This document shows, piece by piece, positions 22,014 through 33,908 of a DNA stretch of 64,000 nt. Position 1 is the stretch's first letter; each line of letters opens with the position of its first letter. The translations under genes and the position numbers were made by a program. A model generated the notes under the pieces. The model had not been told where the DNA came from and ran no database searches. It saw only the letters and a list, made by a program, of their open reading frames with translations. The DNA lies in contig NC_089220.1 of the NCBI RefSeq assembly GCF_963924675.1, forward strand, positions 113,662,697 through 113,726,696, in the 5' to 3' direction. The stretch comes from Phocoena phocoena (Eukaryota > Chordata > Mammalia > Artiodactyla > Phocoenidae).

Positions 22014-22305
22014 ATTTAAAAGAGGTTGTGACACAGAGAACAGACTGGTGGTTGCCAAAGGCGAGGGGGTTAGGGAAGGGATGGAGTGGGAGCTTGGGGT
22101 TAGCAGATATAAGCTTTTATATATAAAATGGATAAACAACAAGATCCTATGGTATAGCACAGAGAACTATATTCAATATCCTATTATAAACCCTAATGGA
22201 AAAGAATATTAAAAAAAGAATGTATGTATATGTATAACTGAATCACTTTGCTGTACATAGGAATTAACACAACACTGTAAATCAACTATACTTCAATTTA
22301 AAAAA
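22014..22305 (+). repeat. L1 3' UTR end, older artiodactyl-type
   Basis: GGTTGCCAAAGGCGAGGGG, GCACAGAGAACTATATTC and CACTTTGCTGTACATAGG then CTATACTTCAATTTAAAA belong to an L1 3' end distinct from the young type. AATTTAAAA occurs on both sides and may be the duplication. The long L1 begins immediately after it. Confidence 0.85.
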
Positions 22306-22328
22306 TTGGAAAACTTGACTCTACCCGG

Positions 22329-22338
22329 AAGATGGCGG
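22329..22338 (+). promoter_or_regulatory. YY1-like site at the L1-1 start
   Basis: AAGATGGCGG is a match to the YY1 core (AAGATGGCGGC) and lies about 20 bases from the element's start, the same place where human L1 has a functional YY1 site that sets the transcription start. In L1-2 the equivalent reads AAGATGGTAG, so the site is lost there. Confidence 0.6.
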
Positions 22339-22459
22339 AAGAGTAAGACGCGGAGATCACCTTCCTCCCCACAGATACACCAGAAATACATCTACACGTG
22401 GAACAACTCCTACAGAACACCTACTGAACGCTGGCAGAAGACCTCAGACCTCCCAAAAG

Positions 22460-23777
22460 GCAAGAAACTCCCCACGTACCTGGGTAGGGCAAAAGAAAAA
22501 AGAATAAACAGAGACAAAAGAATAGGGATGGGACCTGCACCAGTGGGAGGGAGCTGTGAAGGAGGAAAGGTTTCCACACACTACAAGCCCCTTCGCGGGC
22601 GGAGACTGCGGGTGGCGGAGGGGGGCAGCTTCGAAACCGAGGAGAATAGCACCGCAACAGGGGTGCGGAGGGCAAAGCGGAGAGATTTCCGTACAGAGGA
22701 TCGGTGCCGACCAGAACTCACCAGCCCAAGAGGTTTGTCTGCTCACCCAACTGGGCGGGCGGGGCTGGGAGCTGAGGCTCGGGCTTCCGTTGGATTGCAG
22801 GGAGAGGACTAAAGGCGTGAACACAGCCTGAAGGGGGTTAGTGCACCACGGCTAGCCCGGAGGGAGTCCGGGAAAAAGTCTGGACCTGCCGAAGAGGCAA
22901 GAGACTTTTTCTTCCCTCTTTGTTTCCTGGTGCGCGAGGAGAGGGGATTAAGAGCGCTGCTTAAAGGAGCTCCAGAGACGGGTGCGAGCCGTGGCTAACA
23001 GCGCGGACCCCAGAGACCGGCATGAGACGCTAAGGCTGCTGCTGCCTCCACCAAGAAGCCTGTGTGCGAGCGCAGGTCACTCTCCACACCTCCCTTCCAG
23101 GGAGCCTGTGCAGCCCGCCCCGGCCAGGGTCCCGGGATCCAGGGACAACTTCCCCGGGAGAACGCACAGCGCGCCTCAGGCTGGTGCAACGTCACGCCGG
23201 CCTCTGCTGCCGCAGGCTCGCCCTGCACTCCGTGACCCTTCCTACCCCCGGCCTGAGTGAGCCAGAGTCCCCGAATCAGCGGCTCCTTTAACCCCGTCCT
23301 GTCTGAGCGAAGAACAGACGCCCTCCGCGACCTACACACAGAGGCGGGGCCAAATCCAAAGCTGAACCCCGGGAGCTGTGAGAACAAAGAAGAGAAAGGG
23401 AATCTCTCCCAGCAGCCTCAGAAGCAGCTCCACAATCAACCTAATATACCCTGCATCTGTGGAATACCTGAATAGACAACGAATCATCCCAAATTGAGGA
23501 GGTGGACTTTGAGAGAAAGATTTATTTTTTCCCCTTTTCCTCTTTTTGTGAGTGTGTATGTGTATGCTTCTGTGTGAGATTTTGTCTGTGTAGCTTTGCT
23601 TGCACCATTTGTCCTAGGGTTCTATCTGTCCATTTTTCTTTTTACTTTAAAAAAATTTTTTTTCTTAATAATTATTTTTTTATTTTAATAATTTTATAGT
23701 ATTTTACCTTACTTTATGTTATTTTCTTTTATTCTCTTTCTTTCCTTCCTTCTACTTTTTCTCCCTTTTATTCTGAG
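22460..23777 (+). other. Possible GC-AG intron in the L1-1 5' UTR
   Basis: This 1318-bp segment is exactly the part missing from L1-2. Its left edge reads CCCAAAAG|GCAAGA, a good GC-type splice donor, and its right edge follows a long pyrimidine tract and reads CTTTTATTCTGAG|CCGGG. The L1-2 sequence joins CCCCAAAG directly to CCGTGTGG at 52753/52754. The AG shared by both edges makes the break ambiguous by two bases and also permits a deletion at microhomology. No intron has been shown in this copy itself. Confidence 0.55.
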
Positions 23778-24302
23778 CCGGGTGGATGAAAGGCTCTTGC
23801 TGCTGCAGCCAGGCATCAGTGCTGTGCCTCTGAGGTGGGAGAGCCAACTTCAGGACACTGGTCCACAAGAGACCTCCCAGCTCCACGTAATATCAAATGG
23901 CGAAAATCTCCCGGAGATCTCCATCTCGACACCAACACCCAGCTACACTCAATGACCAGCAAGCTACAGTGCTGGAAACCCTATAACAAACAGCTAGCAA
24001 GACAGGAACACAACCCCACCCATTAGGAGAGAGACTGCCTAAAATCATAATAAGTCCACAGACACCCCAAAACACACCACCAGACGTGGACCTGCCCACC
24101 AGAAAGACAAGATCCAGCCTTATCCACCAGAGCACAGGCACTAGTCCCCTCCACCAGGAAGCCTACACAACCCACTGAACCAACTTTAGCCACTGGGGAC
24201 AGACACCAAAAACAACGGGAACTACGAACCTGCAGCCTGCACAAAGGAGACCCCAAACACAGTAAGATAAGCAAAATAAGAAGACAGAGAAACACACAGC
24301 AG

Positions 24303-25167
24303 ATGAAGGAACAAGATAAAAACCCACCAGACCTAACAAATGAAGAGGAGACAGGCAGTCTACCTGAAAAAGAATTCAGAATAGTGATAGTAAAGATGAT
24401 CCAAAATCTTGGAAATAGAATAGAGAAAATGCAGGAAACATTTAACAAGGACCTAGAAGAACTAAAGATGAAACAAGCAACAATGAACAACACAATAAAT
24501 GAAATTAAAAGTACTCTAGAAGGGATCAATAGCAGAATAACTGAGGCAGAAGAACGGATAAGTGACCTGGAAGATAAAGTAGTGGAAATAACTACTGCAG
24601 AGCAGAATAAAGAAAAAAGAATAAAAAGAACTGAGGACAATCTCAGAGACATCTGGGACAACATTAAATACACCAACATTCAAATTATAGGGGTTCCAGA
24701 AGAAGAAGAGAAAAAGAAAGGGACTGAGAAAATATTTGAAGAGATTTTGGTTGAAAACTTCCATAACATGGGAAAGGAAATAGTTAATCAAGTCCAGGAA
24801 GCACAGAGAGTCCCATACAGGATAAATCCAAGGAGAAACACGCCAAGACACATATTAAACAAACTCTCAAAAATTAAATACCAAGAAAACATATTAAAAG
24901 CAGCAAGGGAAAAACAACAAATAACACACAAGGGAATCCCCATAAGGTTAACAGCTGATCTTTCAGCAGAAACTCTGCAAGCCAGAAGGGACTGGCAGGA
25001 CATATTTAAAGTGATTAAGGAGAAAAACCTACATCAAGATTAGTCTACCCAGCAAGCATCTCATTCAGATTTGATGGAGAAATTAAAACCTTTACAGAAA
25101 GCAAAGGCCGAGAGAGTTCAGCACCACCAAACCAGCTTTACAACAAATGCTAAAAGATCTTCTCTAG
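24303..25167 (+). pseudogene. L1-1 ORF1 (RNA-binding chaperone), frameshifted near the end
   Basis: L1 ORF1 protein coats L1 RNA as a trimer in the cytoplasm. The frame opens at ATG 24303 and stays open for 246 codons. Residues about 25-115 have heptad-like charged and hydrophobic spacing (for example ITEAEERISDLEDKVVEI), consistent with the coiled coil. The following part (IQIIGVPEEEE) is the start of the RNA-recognition domain, and the C-terminal domain includes IPIRLTADLSAETLQARRDW. At about 25031 one base is missing compared with L1-2 (ACATCAAG against ACAACCAAG), producing a stop after KNLHQD and removing about 45 C-terminal residues. The ancestral stop is TAG at 25165. The start choice is supported by the same position in L1-2. 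Not functional as it stands. Confidence 0.92.
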
Positions 25168-25225
25168 GCAAGAAACACAAGAGAAGAAAAAGACCTACAA
25201 TAACAAACCCAAAACAATTAAGAAA

Positions 25226-28200
25226 ATGGGAATAGGAACATACATATCGATAACTACCTTAAACGTAAATGGATTAAATGCTCCCACCAAAAGACACAGA
25301 CTGGCTGAATGGATACAAAAACAAGACCCATATATATTCTGTCTACAGGAGACCCACTTCACACCTAGAGACACATACAGACTGAAAGTGAGGGGATGGA
25401 AAAAGATATTCCATGCAAATGGAAACCAAAAGAAAGCTGGAGGAGCAATTCTCATATCAGACTAAATGGACTTTAAAATAAAGACTCTTAGGAGAGACAA
25501 AGAAGGACACTACATAATGATCAAAGGATCAATCCAAGAAGAAGATATAACAATTGTAAATATTTATGCAACCAACATAGGAGCACCTCAATAAATAAGG
25601 CAAATACTAACAGCCATAAAAGGGGAAATCGACAGTAACACATTCATAGTAGGGGATTTCAACAACCCACTTTCACCAATGGACAGATCATCCAAAATGA
25701 AAATAAATAAGGAAACACAAGCTTTAAATGATACATTAAACAAGATGGACTTAATTGATATTTATAGGACATTCCATCCAAAAACAACAGAATACACATT
25801 TTTCTCAAGTGCTCATGGAACATTCTCCAGGATAGATCATATCTTGGGTCACAATTCAAGCCTTGGTAAATGTAAGAAAATTGAAATTGTATCGAGTATC
25901 TTTTCCGACCACAACGCTATGAGACTACATGTCAATTACAGGAAAAGATCTGTAAAAAATACAAACACATGGAGGCTAAACAATACATAATAGCGAAGTG
26001 ATCACTGAAGAAATCAAAGAGGAAATCAAAAAATACCTAGAAACAAATGACAGTGGAGACACAACGACCCAAAACCTATGGGATGCAGCAAAAGCACTTC
26101 TAAGAGGGAAGTTAATAGCAATACAATCCTACCTTAAGAAACAGGAAACATCTCGAATAAACAACCTAACCTTACACCTAAAGCAATTAGAGAAAGAAGA
26201 ACAAAAAAACCCCAAAGTTAGCAGAAGGAAAAAAATCATAAAGATCAGTCAGAAATAAATGAAAAAGATATGAAGGAAATGATAGAAAAGATCAACAAAA
26301 CTAAAAGCTGGTTCTTTGAGAAGATAAACAAAATTGATAAACCACTAGCCAGACTCATCAAGAAAAAAAGGGAGAAGACTCAAATCAATAGAATTAGAAA
26401 TGAAAAACGAGAAATAACAACTGACACTGCAGAAATACAAAAGATCATGAGAGATTACTACAGGCAACTCTATGCCAATAAAATGGACAATCTGGAAGAA
26501 ATGGACAAATTCTTAGAAATGCACAACCTGCCAAGACTGAATCAGGAAGAAATAGAAAATATGAACAGACCAGTCACAAGCACTGAAATTGAAACTGTGA
26601 TTCAAAATCTTCCAACAAACAAAAGCCCAGGACCACATGGCTTCACAGGCGAATTCTTTCAAACATTTAGAGAAGAGCTAACACCTATCCTTCTCAAACT
26701 CTTCCAAAATATAGCACAGGGAGGAACACTCCCCAGCTCATTCTACGAGGCCACCATCACCCTGATACCAAAACCAGACAAGGATGTCACAAAGAAAGAA
26801 AACTACAGGCCAGCATCACTGATGAACATAGATGCAAAAATCCTCAACAAAATGCTAGCAAACAGAATCCAATAGCACATTAAAAGGATCATACACCATG
26901 ATCAAGTGGGGTTTATCCCAGGAATGCAAGGATTCTTCAATATACGCAAATCAATCAATGTGATACACCATATTAACAAATTGAAGGAAAAATCCACATG
27001 GTCATCTCAATAGACGCAGAGAAAGCTTTCGACAAAATTCAACACCCATTTATGATAAAAACCCTCCAGAAACTTTCCTCAACATAATAAAGGCCATATA
27101 TGACAAACCCACAGCCAACATCGTCCTCAATGGTGAAAAACTGAAACCATTTCCACTAAGATCAGGAAAAAGACAAGGTTGCCCACTCTCACCACTCTTA
27201 TTCAACATAGTTTTGGAAGTTTTAGCCACAGCAATCAGGGAAGAAAAGGGAAATAAAAGGAATCCAAATCAGAAAAGAAGAAGTAAAGCTGTCACTGTTT
27301 GCAGATGACATGATACTATACATAGAGAATCCTAAACATGCTACCAGAAAACTACTAGAGCTAATCAATGAATGTGGTAAAGTAGCAGGATAGAAAATTA
27401 ATGCATAGAAATCTCCTGCATTCCTATACACTAATGATGAAAAATCTGAACGTGAAATCAAGAAAACACTCCCATTTACCACTGCAACAAAAAGAATAAA
27501 ATATCTAGGAATAAACTACCTAAGGAGACAAAAGACCTGTATGCAGAAAATTATAAGACATTGATGAAAGAAATTAAAGATGATACAAATAGATGGAGAG
27601 ATATACCATGTTCTTGGACTGGAAGAATCAACATTGTGAAAATGACTCTGCTACCCAAAGCAATCTACACATTCAATGCAATCCCTGTCAAACTACCACT
27701 GGCATTTTTCACAGAACTAGAACAAAAATTTTCACAATTTGTATGGAAACACAAAAGATCCCGAATAGCCAACGCAATCTTGGGAACGAAAAACGGAGCT
27801 GGAGGAATCAGGCTCCCTGACTTCAGACTATACTACAAAGCTACAGTAATCAAGACAGTATGGTACTGGCACAAAAACAGAAAGATAGATCAATGGAACA
27901 GGATAGAAAGCCCAGAGATAAACCCATGCACATATGGTCACATTATCTTTGATAAAGTAGGCGGGAATGCACAGTGGAGAAAGGACAGCCTCTTCAATAA
28001 GTGGTCCTGGGAAAACTGGACAGGTACATGTAAAAGTATGAGATTAGATCACTCCCTAACACCATACACAAAAATAAGCTCAAAATGGATTAAAGACCTA
28101 AATGTAAGGCCAGAAACTATCAAACTCTTAGAGGAAAACATAGGCAGAACACTCTATGACATCAATCACAGCAAGATCCTTTTTGACCCACCTCCTAGAG

Positions 28201-29014
28201 AAATGGAAATAAAAACAAACAAATGGAACCTAATGAAATTGCAAAGCTTTTGCACAGCAAAGGAAACCGTAAACAAGACCAAAAGACAACCCTCAGAATG
28301 GGAGAAAATATTTGCAAATGAAGCAACTGACAAAGGATTAATCTCCAAAATTTACAAGCAGCTCATGCAGCTCAATAACAAAAAAAAGCCAGCCCAATCC
28401 AAAAATGGGCAGATGACCTAAATAGACATTTCTCCAAAGAAGATATACAGACTGCCAACAAACACATGAAAGAATGCTCAACATCATTAATCATTAGAGA
28501 AATGCAAATCAAAACTACAATGAGATGTCATCTCACACTAGTCAGAATGGCCATCATCAAAAAATCTAGAAACAATAAATGCTGGAGAGGGTGTGGAGAA
28601 AAGGGAACACTCTTGCACTGCTGGTGGGAATGTGAATTGGTACAGCCACTATGGAGAACAGTATGGAGGTTCCTTAAAAAACTAAAACTAGAACTATCAT
28701 ATGACCCAGCAATCCCACTCCTGGGCATATACCCTGAGAAAACCATAATTCAAAAAGAGTCATGTACCAAAATGTTCATTGCAGCTGTATTTACAATAGC
28801 CAGGAGATGGAAACAACCTAAGTGTCCATCATTGGATGAATGGATAAAGAAGATGTGGCACATATATACAATGGAATATTACTCAGCCATAGAAAGAAAC
28901 GAAATTGAGCTATTTGTAATGAGGTGGATGGACCTAGAGTCTGTCATACAGAGTGAAGTAAGTCAGAAAGAGAAAGACAAATACCGTATCCTAACACATA
29001 TATATGGAATTTAA
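25226..29014 (+). pseudogene. L1-1 ORF2 (endonuclease/reverse transcriptase), multiply broken
   Basis: ORF2 protein nicks target DNA and copies RNA in place. The frame starts at ATG 25226 (MGIGTYISITTLNVNGLN). Endonuclease residues are recognisable: the LNVNGLN asparagine, QETH glutamate, GDFN and SDHN motifs. Stops interrupt at about 25463 (AAA to TAA) and 25592 (TAC to TAA), there are frameshifts near 25990 and 26260, a stop at about 26873, and more frame changes from 26980 to 27560. The reverse-transcriptase motif [11 protein letters not shown] is intact, FADD at 27298-27309. The last third reads mostly through, with the C-terminal cysteine/histidine motif C-x3-C-x7-H-x4-C at about 28579-28635. 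A short deletion also removes about 20 bases near 27070. It is dead but not ancient: many breaks are single substitutions. Confidence 0.94.
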
Positions 29015-29392
29015 GAAAAAAAAATGTCACGAAGAACCTAGGGGTAAGACGGGAATAAAGGCACAGACCTACTAGAGAATGGACTTGAGGATGTGGGGAG
29101 GGGGAAGGGTAAGCTGTGACAAAGTGAGAGAGTGGCATGGACATATATAAACTACCAAACGTAAAATAGATGGCTAGTGGCAAGCAGCCATATAGCACAG
29201 GGAGATCAGCTCGGTGCTTTGTGACCACCTAGAGGAGTGGGATAGGGAGGGTGAGAGGGAGGGAGATGCAAGAGAGAAGAGATATGGGAACATACGTATA
29301 TGTATAACTGATTCACTTTGTTATAAAGCAGAAACTAACACACCATTTTAAAGCAATTATACTCCAATAAAGATGTAAAAAAAAAAAAAAAA
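29015..29392 (+). promoter_or_regulatory. L1-1 3' UTR, poly-A signal and tail
   Basis: Contains a purine/G-rich tract at about 29236-29290 (GGGAGGGTGAGAGGGAGGGAG), a known feature of L1 3' ends that may form G-quadruplexes. The AATAAA signal is at 29366-29371, followed by a 17-base A run. The same tail sequence marks the L1 ends at 20.0, 50.6 and 57.8 kb. Confidence 0.9.
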
Positions 29393-30366
29393 GACACATG
29401 CACCCTCCCCTCCAAAAAAAATTGCAAAAATAAATAAATAAAAGAGGTCATGGGTTTCTGACAAAAGGTTTGGCCCTGGTTGATATGCAATCTGTTTGAA
29501 TTCACTTAAGATTTCCCATCTTCTCTGAAACAGACGTCTGACCAGTGGCCTCTGCTCTCCTGACTCTTGCTGACCTGCTCAATGACCTTCACCAAACGTT
29601 TAAACCAATCTGTACCTTCGCGTTTGCCATTTCTCCACTGTTTTCCCCAGCTCCACTAGAAGCTAGTGTTTCCAGATTTGGAAGAAAGAGGGCAGGGCTG
29701 GGGAAGGGTGTCTTATGAGTAACCACCGCTGCCCCTCCTGCTGTCCTCATTAATGTTAATGGCTTTTTCTAGGCCTCATTGGCTCAACATATATTTTTTT
29801 TTTCTGCCATTATTCAGCTGACCTGATTCTCATCAGCACAGTGTGGATCCCTAGATGAGGAACCGGAAGACACGGGTTCTAGGCCAAGGTCTCCATCTCT
29901 GGACCTCAGATCTTTTTCCCTAAGTTGACATGGTTGAACTGGAAACCCTCTAAGGGATTTCTCTGTGATTCATTTCCCTCCTTGGGCAGAGTTACAGTTC
30001 ACCATCATTGACTAATTTTGACTCAAAATTATTGTGGTTCAGTGGTAGGAGAGGAACTTATTGCAAATTCATCTTTAAAATGTTTTGAGATCGTTAACAG
30101 AAAATTGAGCTCACCGTTGCTTCTGGAGCATTTGATTTTACCAACCTTGCCAGGCAGAGGGAGTCCTGAGTAAAGTGGAATTTGGAGTCAGAAGTGCCTG
30201 GAGATCCCAGACTCCTCCTCTTCCCACCTTCTATGAAGGGGAGACCACAGCCCAGGTCCAAGGTCGCCCCGCTTTTAAGAACAAAACAGAGCATACAACT
30301 GTGTTTTCTATATTATTTTATGATTACTTTCATAGGATGGCAAATCTTTATTAATACATATATATA
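29393..30366. other. Non-repetitive DNA; weak MIR at about 29850-29960
   Basis: The phrase CACGGGTTCTAGGCCAAGG with CATCTCTGGACCTCAGATC could be a decayed MIR. Otherwise nothing is recognised. A T-run is at about 29791-29803. Confidence 0.4.
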
Positions 30367-30575
30367 TTTTTTTTTTTTTTTTTGCGGTACGCGGGCCTCT
30401 CACTGTTGTGGCCTCTCCCGTTGCGGAGCACAGGCTCCGGACGCGCAGACTCAGCGGCCATGGCTCACGGGCCCAGCCGCTCCGCGGCACGTGGGATCTT
30501 CCCGGACCGGGACACGAACCAGTGTCCCTGGCATCGGCAGGCGGACTCTCAACCACTGCGCCACCAGGGAAGCCC
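30367..30575 (-). mobile_element. CHR-group SINE, full length
   Basis: Reads on the plus strand as T-run, GCGGTACGCGGGCCTCTCAC through GCGCCACCAGGGAAGCCC, the mirror image of the copy at 21548. The target-site duplication is TATTAATACATATATATTTT (upstream, from 30349) against TATTAATATATATTTT (30576-30591). Confidence 0.96.
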
Positions 30576-30591
30576 TATTAATATATATTTT

Positions 30592-31127
30592 AGTGTTATT
30601 CCTATACAATTAGTGACCATGTGTATCAGCAATGCATACCATTTTCTTTGTGGTGGAGCTCAGTTACTACTACAGTTCAGTGATAAGTTCTTTTTTCAGC
30701 CTGTGGAAATAATTACGTTGTCAAATACCACTTCATGATTAAAAACTTTTCTAACCAGGAATAGCTTCCCTTTCACAGTAATTACTTGTGCAAGTATCCT
30801 TTTTAATAGAAAATAAACGCTGAACAAACTGAAGTCAGATCATTTTTTCCTCTCCTGCTAAAATAATTGCATGAGTAAGAGGTGATTCCAGTTTGGGGGA
30901 TGTTTGTAGTTTTATATATTGCATGGCATTCAGTCTTCAGCACCCTTAGACACCCTGCTCTGCAGCTTGAAATGTTTCGCTTTCTCAGAGTCAAGGCTGA
31001 AATGGATACATCTTCCTTTAAAATCAGCTCTCTTTAATTCTTCCTTCCTGGGTGATATTAAGCCCTCGATTTTTACACATTTTTCTTTAGCAGCTGTAGC
31101 TTCTCCCCCTTTACTATTTTGAGGTTC
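30592..31127. other. Unassigned DNA
   Basis: No repeat or exon recognised. Frames up to 67 codons on both strands are uninformative. Confidence 0.45.
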
Positions 31128-31292
31128 CAAATCCAGTTCCAGTTATGCGACCTTGGGGAAGTTAAACTCAGGCTCAGTTTAAAAAACTGGGAATAGTGAT
31201 TTTACCCCACAGGCTAGTTGTGGGAATTATATGAGAAATTTACATTTTAGGAGAGTGGCTGGTACATAATTAGCTCAGTCAGTGTTCATTCT
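31128..31292 (+). repeat. MIR SINE fragment
   Basis: ATGCGACCTTGGGGAAGTTA, GGCTCAGTTTAAAAAACTGG, GGGAATAGTGATTTTACC and GTTGTGGGAATTATATGAG are MIR phrases in order. Confidence 0.75.
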
Positions 31293-31967
31293 CCCACTTA
31301 CTTATTGATTTTCTATTTTGGCTTATGGCATACAGGTGGTGCTCACATCCTACCGTGAGCATTGGAGCCAGTTGCCTACCTCCCTGATACAAAGCTTCCT
31401 TTCTAGTTTTTGTTTTTATTTTTTCCTATTCTTTCCTCTATTTCTATAAACATTTTAGAAAGAGTTTTTAAAAGTCTCTTTCAGACTGGCCTCTTATCTG
31501 CTCTTCCTGGGTGTGAATTCCCTTGTTTATTTTGAGTGCTAATGCCAGCTCATGGTTGGATATTTCTCCCATGCTTTGCAATCTTGGAGTAGAGCTGGTT
31601 CCGCAGGAATCGTTTTCCCTGAACAACCCATTTGTCCTGTGTTCAAGAGCAGTACCTATGGGAAGATTTTGAATTTACCTTTCTGGGGTGCTACAGATTT
31701 CTCCATGGGCTGTGTTGTATGTTAACTTCTGTTTTTCAAGACAACACCGATTGAGTGGTTCCCCACTGGTTCATAAAACTTCCAGTTTATGCTGAGAAAA
31801 CCCCTCAGGTCCAGCTTCTTTTCTGCCTAGGAGGAGGTTGGCTATAGTCTCAATTGTGGACAGTTTTAAAATTGTATTCGTATCTCATCCCTGCAGGGTT
31901 TATTAGGGTCTGGTACCACTGCAAGACTTTCAGCTTTATGCCAGCATGACATTCTGACTTTTTGTTT
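31293..31967. other. Unassigned DNA
   Basis: No repeat recognised on either strand. Confidence 0.45.
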
Positions 31968-31980
31968 CCTCTTTATTTCT

Positions 31981-32660
31981 TTTTCTTTTTTTTTTTTTTA
32001 CATCTTTATTGGAGTATAATTGCTTTACAATGGTGTGTTAGTTTCTGCTTTATAACAAAGTGAATCAGTTATACATATACATATGTTTCCATATCTCTTT
32101 TCTCTTGCGTCTCCCTCCCTCCCACCCTCCCTATCCCACCCCTCTAGGTGGTCACAAAGCACCGGGCTGATCTCCCTGTGCTATGTGGCTGCTTCCCACT
32201 AGCTATCTATTTTACGTTTGGTAGTGTATATATGTCCATGTCACTCTCTCACTTTGTCACAGCTTACCCTTCCCCCTCCCCATATCCTCAAGTCCACTCT
32301 CTAGTAGGTCTGTGTATTTATTCCCGTCTTACCCCTAGGTTCTTCATGACATTTTTTTTTTCTTAGATTCCATATATATGTGTTAGCGTACGGTATTTGT
32401 TTTTCTCTTTCTGACTCTGTATGACAGACTCTAGGTCCATCCACCTCACTACAAATAGCTCAATTTCATTTCTTTTTATGGCTGAGTAATATTCCATTTA
32501 TATTTGTGCCACATCTTCTGTATCCATTCATCCGATGATGGACACTTAGGTTGCTTCCATGTCCTGGCTATTGTAAACAGTGCTGCAATGAACATTGTGC
32601 TACATGACTCTTTTTGAATTATGGTTTTCTCAGGGTATATGCCCAGTAGTGGGATGCAAT
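31981..32660 (-). mobile_element. Young L1 LINE, 5'-truncated
   Basis: Reverse complement of the young L1 end: T-run, CATCTTTATTGGAGTATAATTG, the pyrimidine-rich tract CTCCCTCCCTCCCACC, then the end of ORF2 (GCTGAGTAATATTCC, GCTATTGTAAACAGTGCTGC). A perfect 13-bp target-site duplication, CCTCTTTATTTCT, lies at 31968-31980 and 32661-32673. The insertion is about 680 bp. Confidence 0.97.
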
Positions 32661-32673
32661 CCTCTTTATTTCT

Positions 32674-33289
32674 GATGCCTCGGGATTTTCCTTTCTTATT
32701 CTGAATGTGGCTGTGTGGAATTTTGTGTATATATGTATTTTACCCAATTTAACAGTGTGTTTGGAGCAGGAAGATCAGCTTTTTGCATCAGTTCAGCTGC
32801 CTGTAATCAGGTGAGAAGTTCTCACCTGGGTACTGAAATGAGTGGGTACTGAAATGAGTGGCTTTTGGTAACAGTTGCTGACTGGTTGGCAGACTCACTA
32901 TTCTATGGAAACTGCTTTCTTGAAGGTCAGCAGTAACCTCTTTGTTGCTAAATCAAGTTGCCTTTTCTGAGTCTCAGTATACATAGATTTTGGGGAGTAT
33001 TTTTATAGTAATTGCAAGAAATTGTCAACCAGAATATGAGGTCACAAGTAATGTGGTAAAGAACAATTCTTGTTTGTCTTATGGTTGCAATCCTCCTGAA
33101 GCCCACACAGAATCTTGTACGTAGATATTTGTCTAGTTCCAAGGAGGTAAAACCATTGATACTTATATTAAGATCATGTTAAATGTACGCAATCCAAGAA
33201 CACGGCATGACTTTACATTGCTCAAGTGTTCTCTTGGAACTTTCAGAAATACTTTAAATATTTTTATAAGTAACTTTTACACTTCTTAA
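32674..33289. other. Unassigned DNA with a hairpin and 16-bp tandem repeat
   Basis: A perfect 9-bp hairpin stem, CAGGTGAGA/TCTCACCTG with loop AGT, spans 32808-32828. It is followed by two exact copies of GGGTACTGAAATGAGT at 32828-32843 and 32844-32859. The rest is unassigned. Confidence 0.5.
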
Positions 33290-33908
33290 TTTATGTGTAC
33301 TTTAATCTTTTTTATTGCTGTTGTAAATGGAAGCTTTTTTTCCCCATTATATCTTCAGTCTGGTTATTATTTGTAAATATGAAAGTTATTTAATTCTGTA
33401 TAATTTTTCTATTTTATTATCTTCCTAAATTATTTTATTATTTCAGTAGTTTTAATTTTTTTTTTCCTTTTGGATGTTCGAAGTATGTAGCCGTATCACC
33501 TGCAAGTAGTGGTAATTTTGCCTCTTTCTAATCAATATTTTTAGCCCTAATTTCTTTTTCTTGTCTAATTATATAGGCTACTACTTCTGGTACAGTTAAA
33601 TCCTTGTATCTTTGTCTTGTTCTTGACTTTACTGAAGATGCTTCTTGTATTTCTTTCTTTAGCATGATGCAGGCTCTTGGGCAGGGGTAGATTTACTGTT
33701 AAGGGAGCATTCTTATACCGTTGAGTATTTTAATAAAAATAGATGTTGAATTATGCTTTTTCTTCTTAAACTTATTAATATGTAAATTGTATTAACATGT
33801 CTCCTAATATTAACTTGTCTCTATTCCTGGCATAAACCCCACCTGGTTAGGATGCATTGCTCTTTGAATATTCTGGACTCTGTGTTGTGACTTCTTCAGA
33901 TTTGTTAA

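Larger units (their letters stand above)
22312..24302 (+). promoter_or_regulatory. L1-1 5' UTR with internal promoter region
   Basis: L1 transcription starts from an internal promoter in the 5' UTR. The first 150 bases include a YY1-like word. From about 22560 to 23400 the sequence is GC-rich with many CpGs (for example CTTCGCGGGCGGAGACTGCG at about 22590), unlike the surrounding DNA. From about 23510 to 23777 it turns into a T/pyrimidine-rich tract, and then into an A/C-rich leader reaching ORF1. At about 2 kb it is longer than the human L1 5' UTR. Promoter activity of this copy is inferred, not shown. Confidence 0.75.
22312..29392 (+). mobile_element. Full-length, non-functional L1 (L1-1)
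   Basis: All parts of an L1 are present in order: 5' UTR beginning at about 22312 with GGAAGATGGCGGAAGAG, ORF1 (24303-25167), a short inter-ORF spacer, ORF2 (25226-29014), 3' UTR, AATAAA and a 17-base A tail ending at 29392. Length is about 7.1 kb. Both ORFs carry stops and frameshifts, so it cannot move by itself. I could not identify a convincing target-site duplication, so the left edge is accurate only to about 10 bases. It is plus-strand, as is L1-2 at 52.6 kb. Confidence 0.96.

Noticed and set aside
22306..22812. 168-codon frame at the start of L1-1 and antisense frames at 22444-22824 and 22995-23387
   Set aside because: They lie in the CpG-rich L1 5' UTR, where few stops are expected. 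Primate ORF0 is primate-specific, and I see no kept equivalent in L1-2 because that part is missing.
24023..24679. 218-codon antisense frame over L1-1 ORF1
   Set aside because: Shadow of ORF1 composition; the same shadow appears over ORF1 of L1-2 at 53162-53815, and contains only low-complexity serine/leucine-rich sequence.
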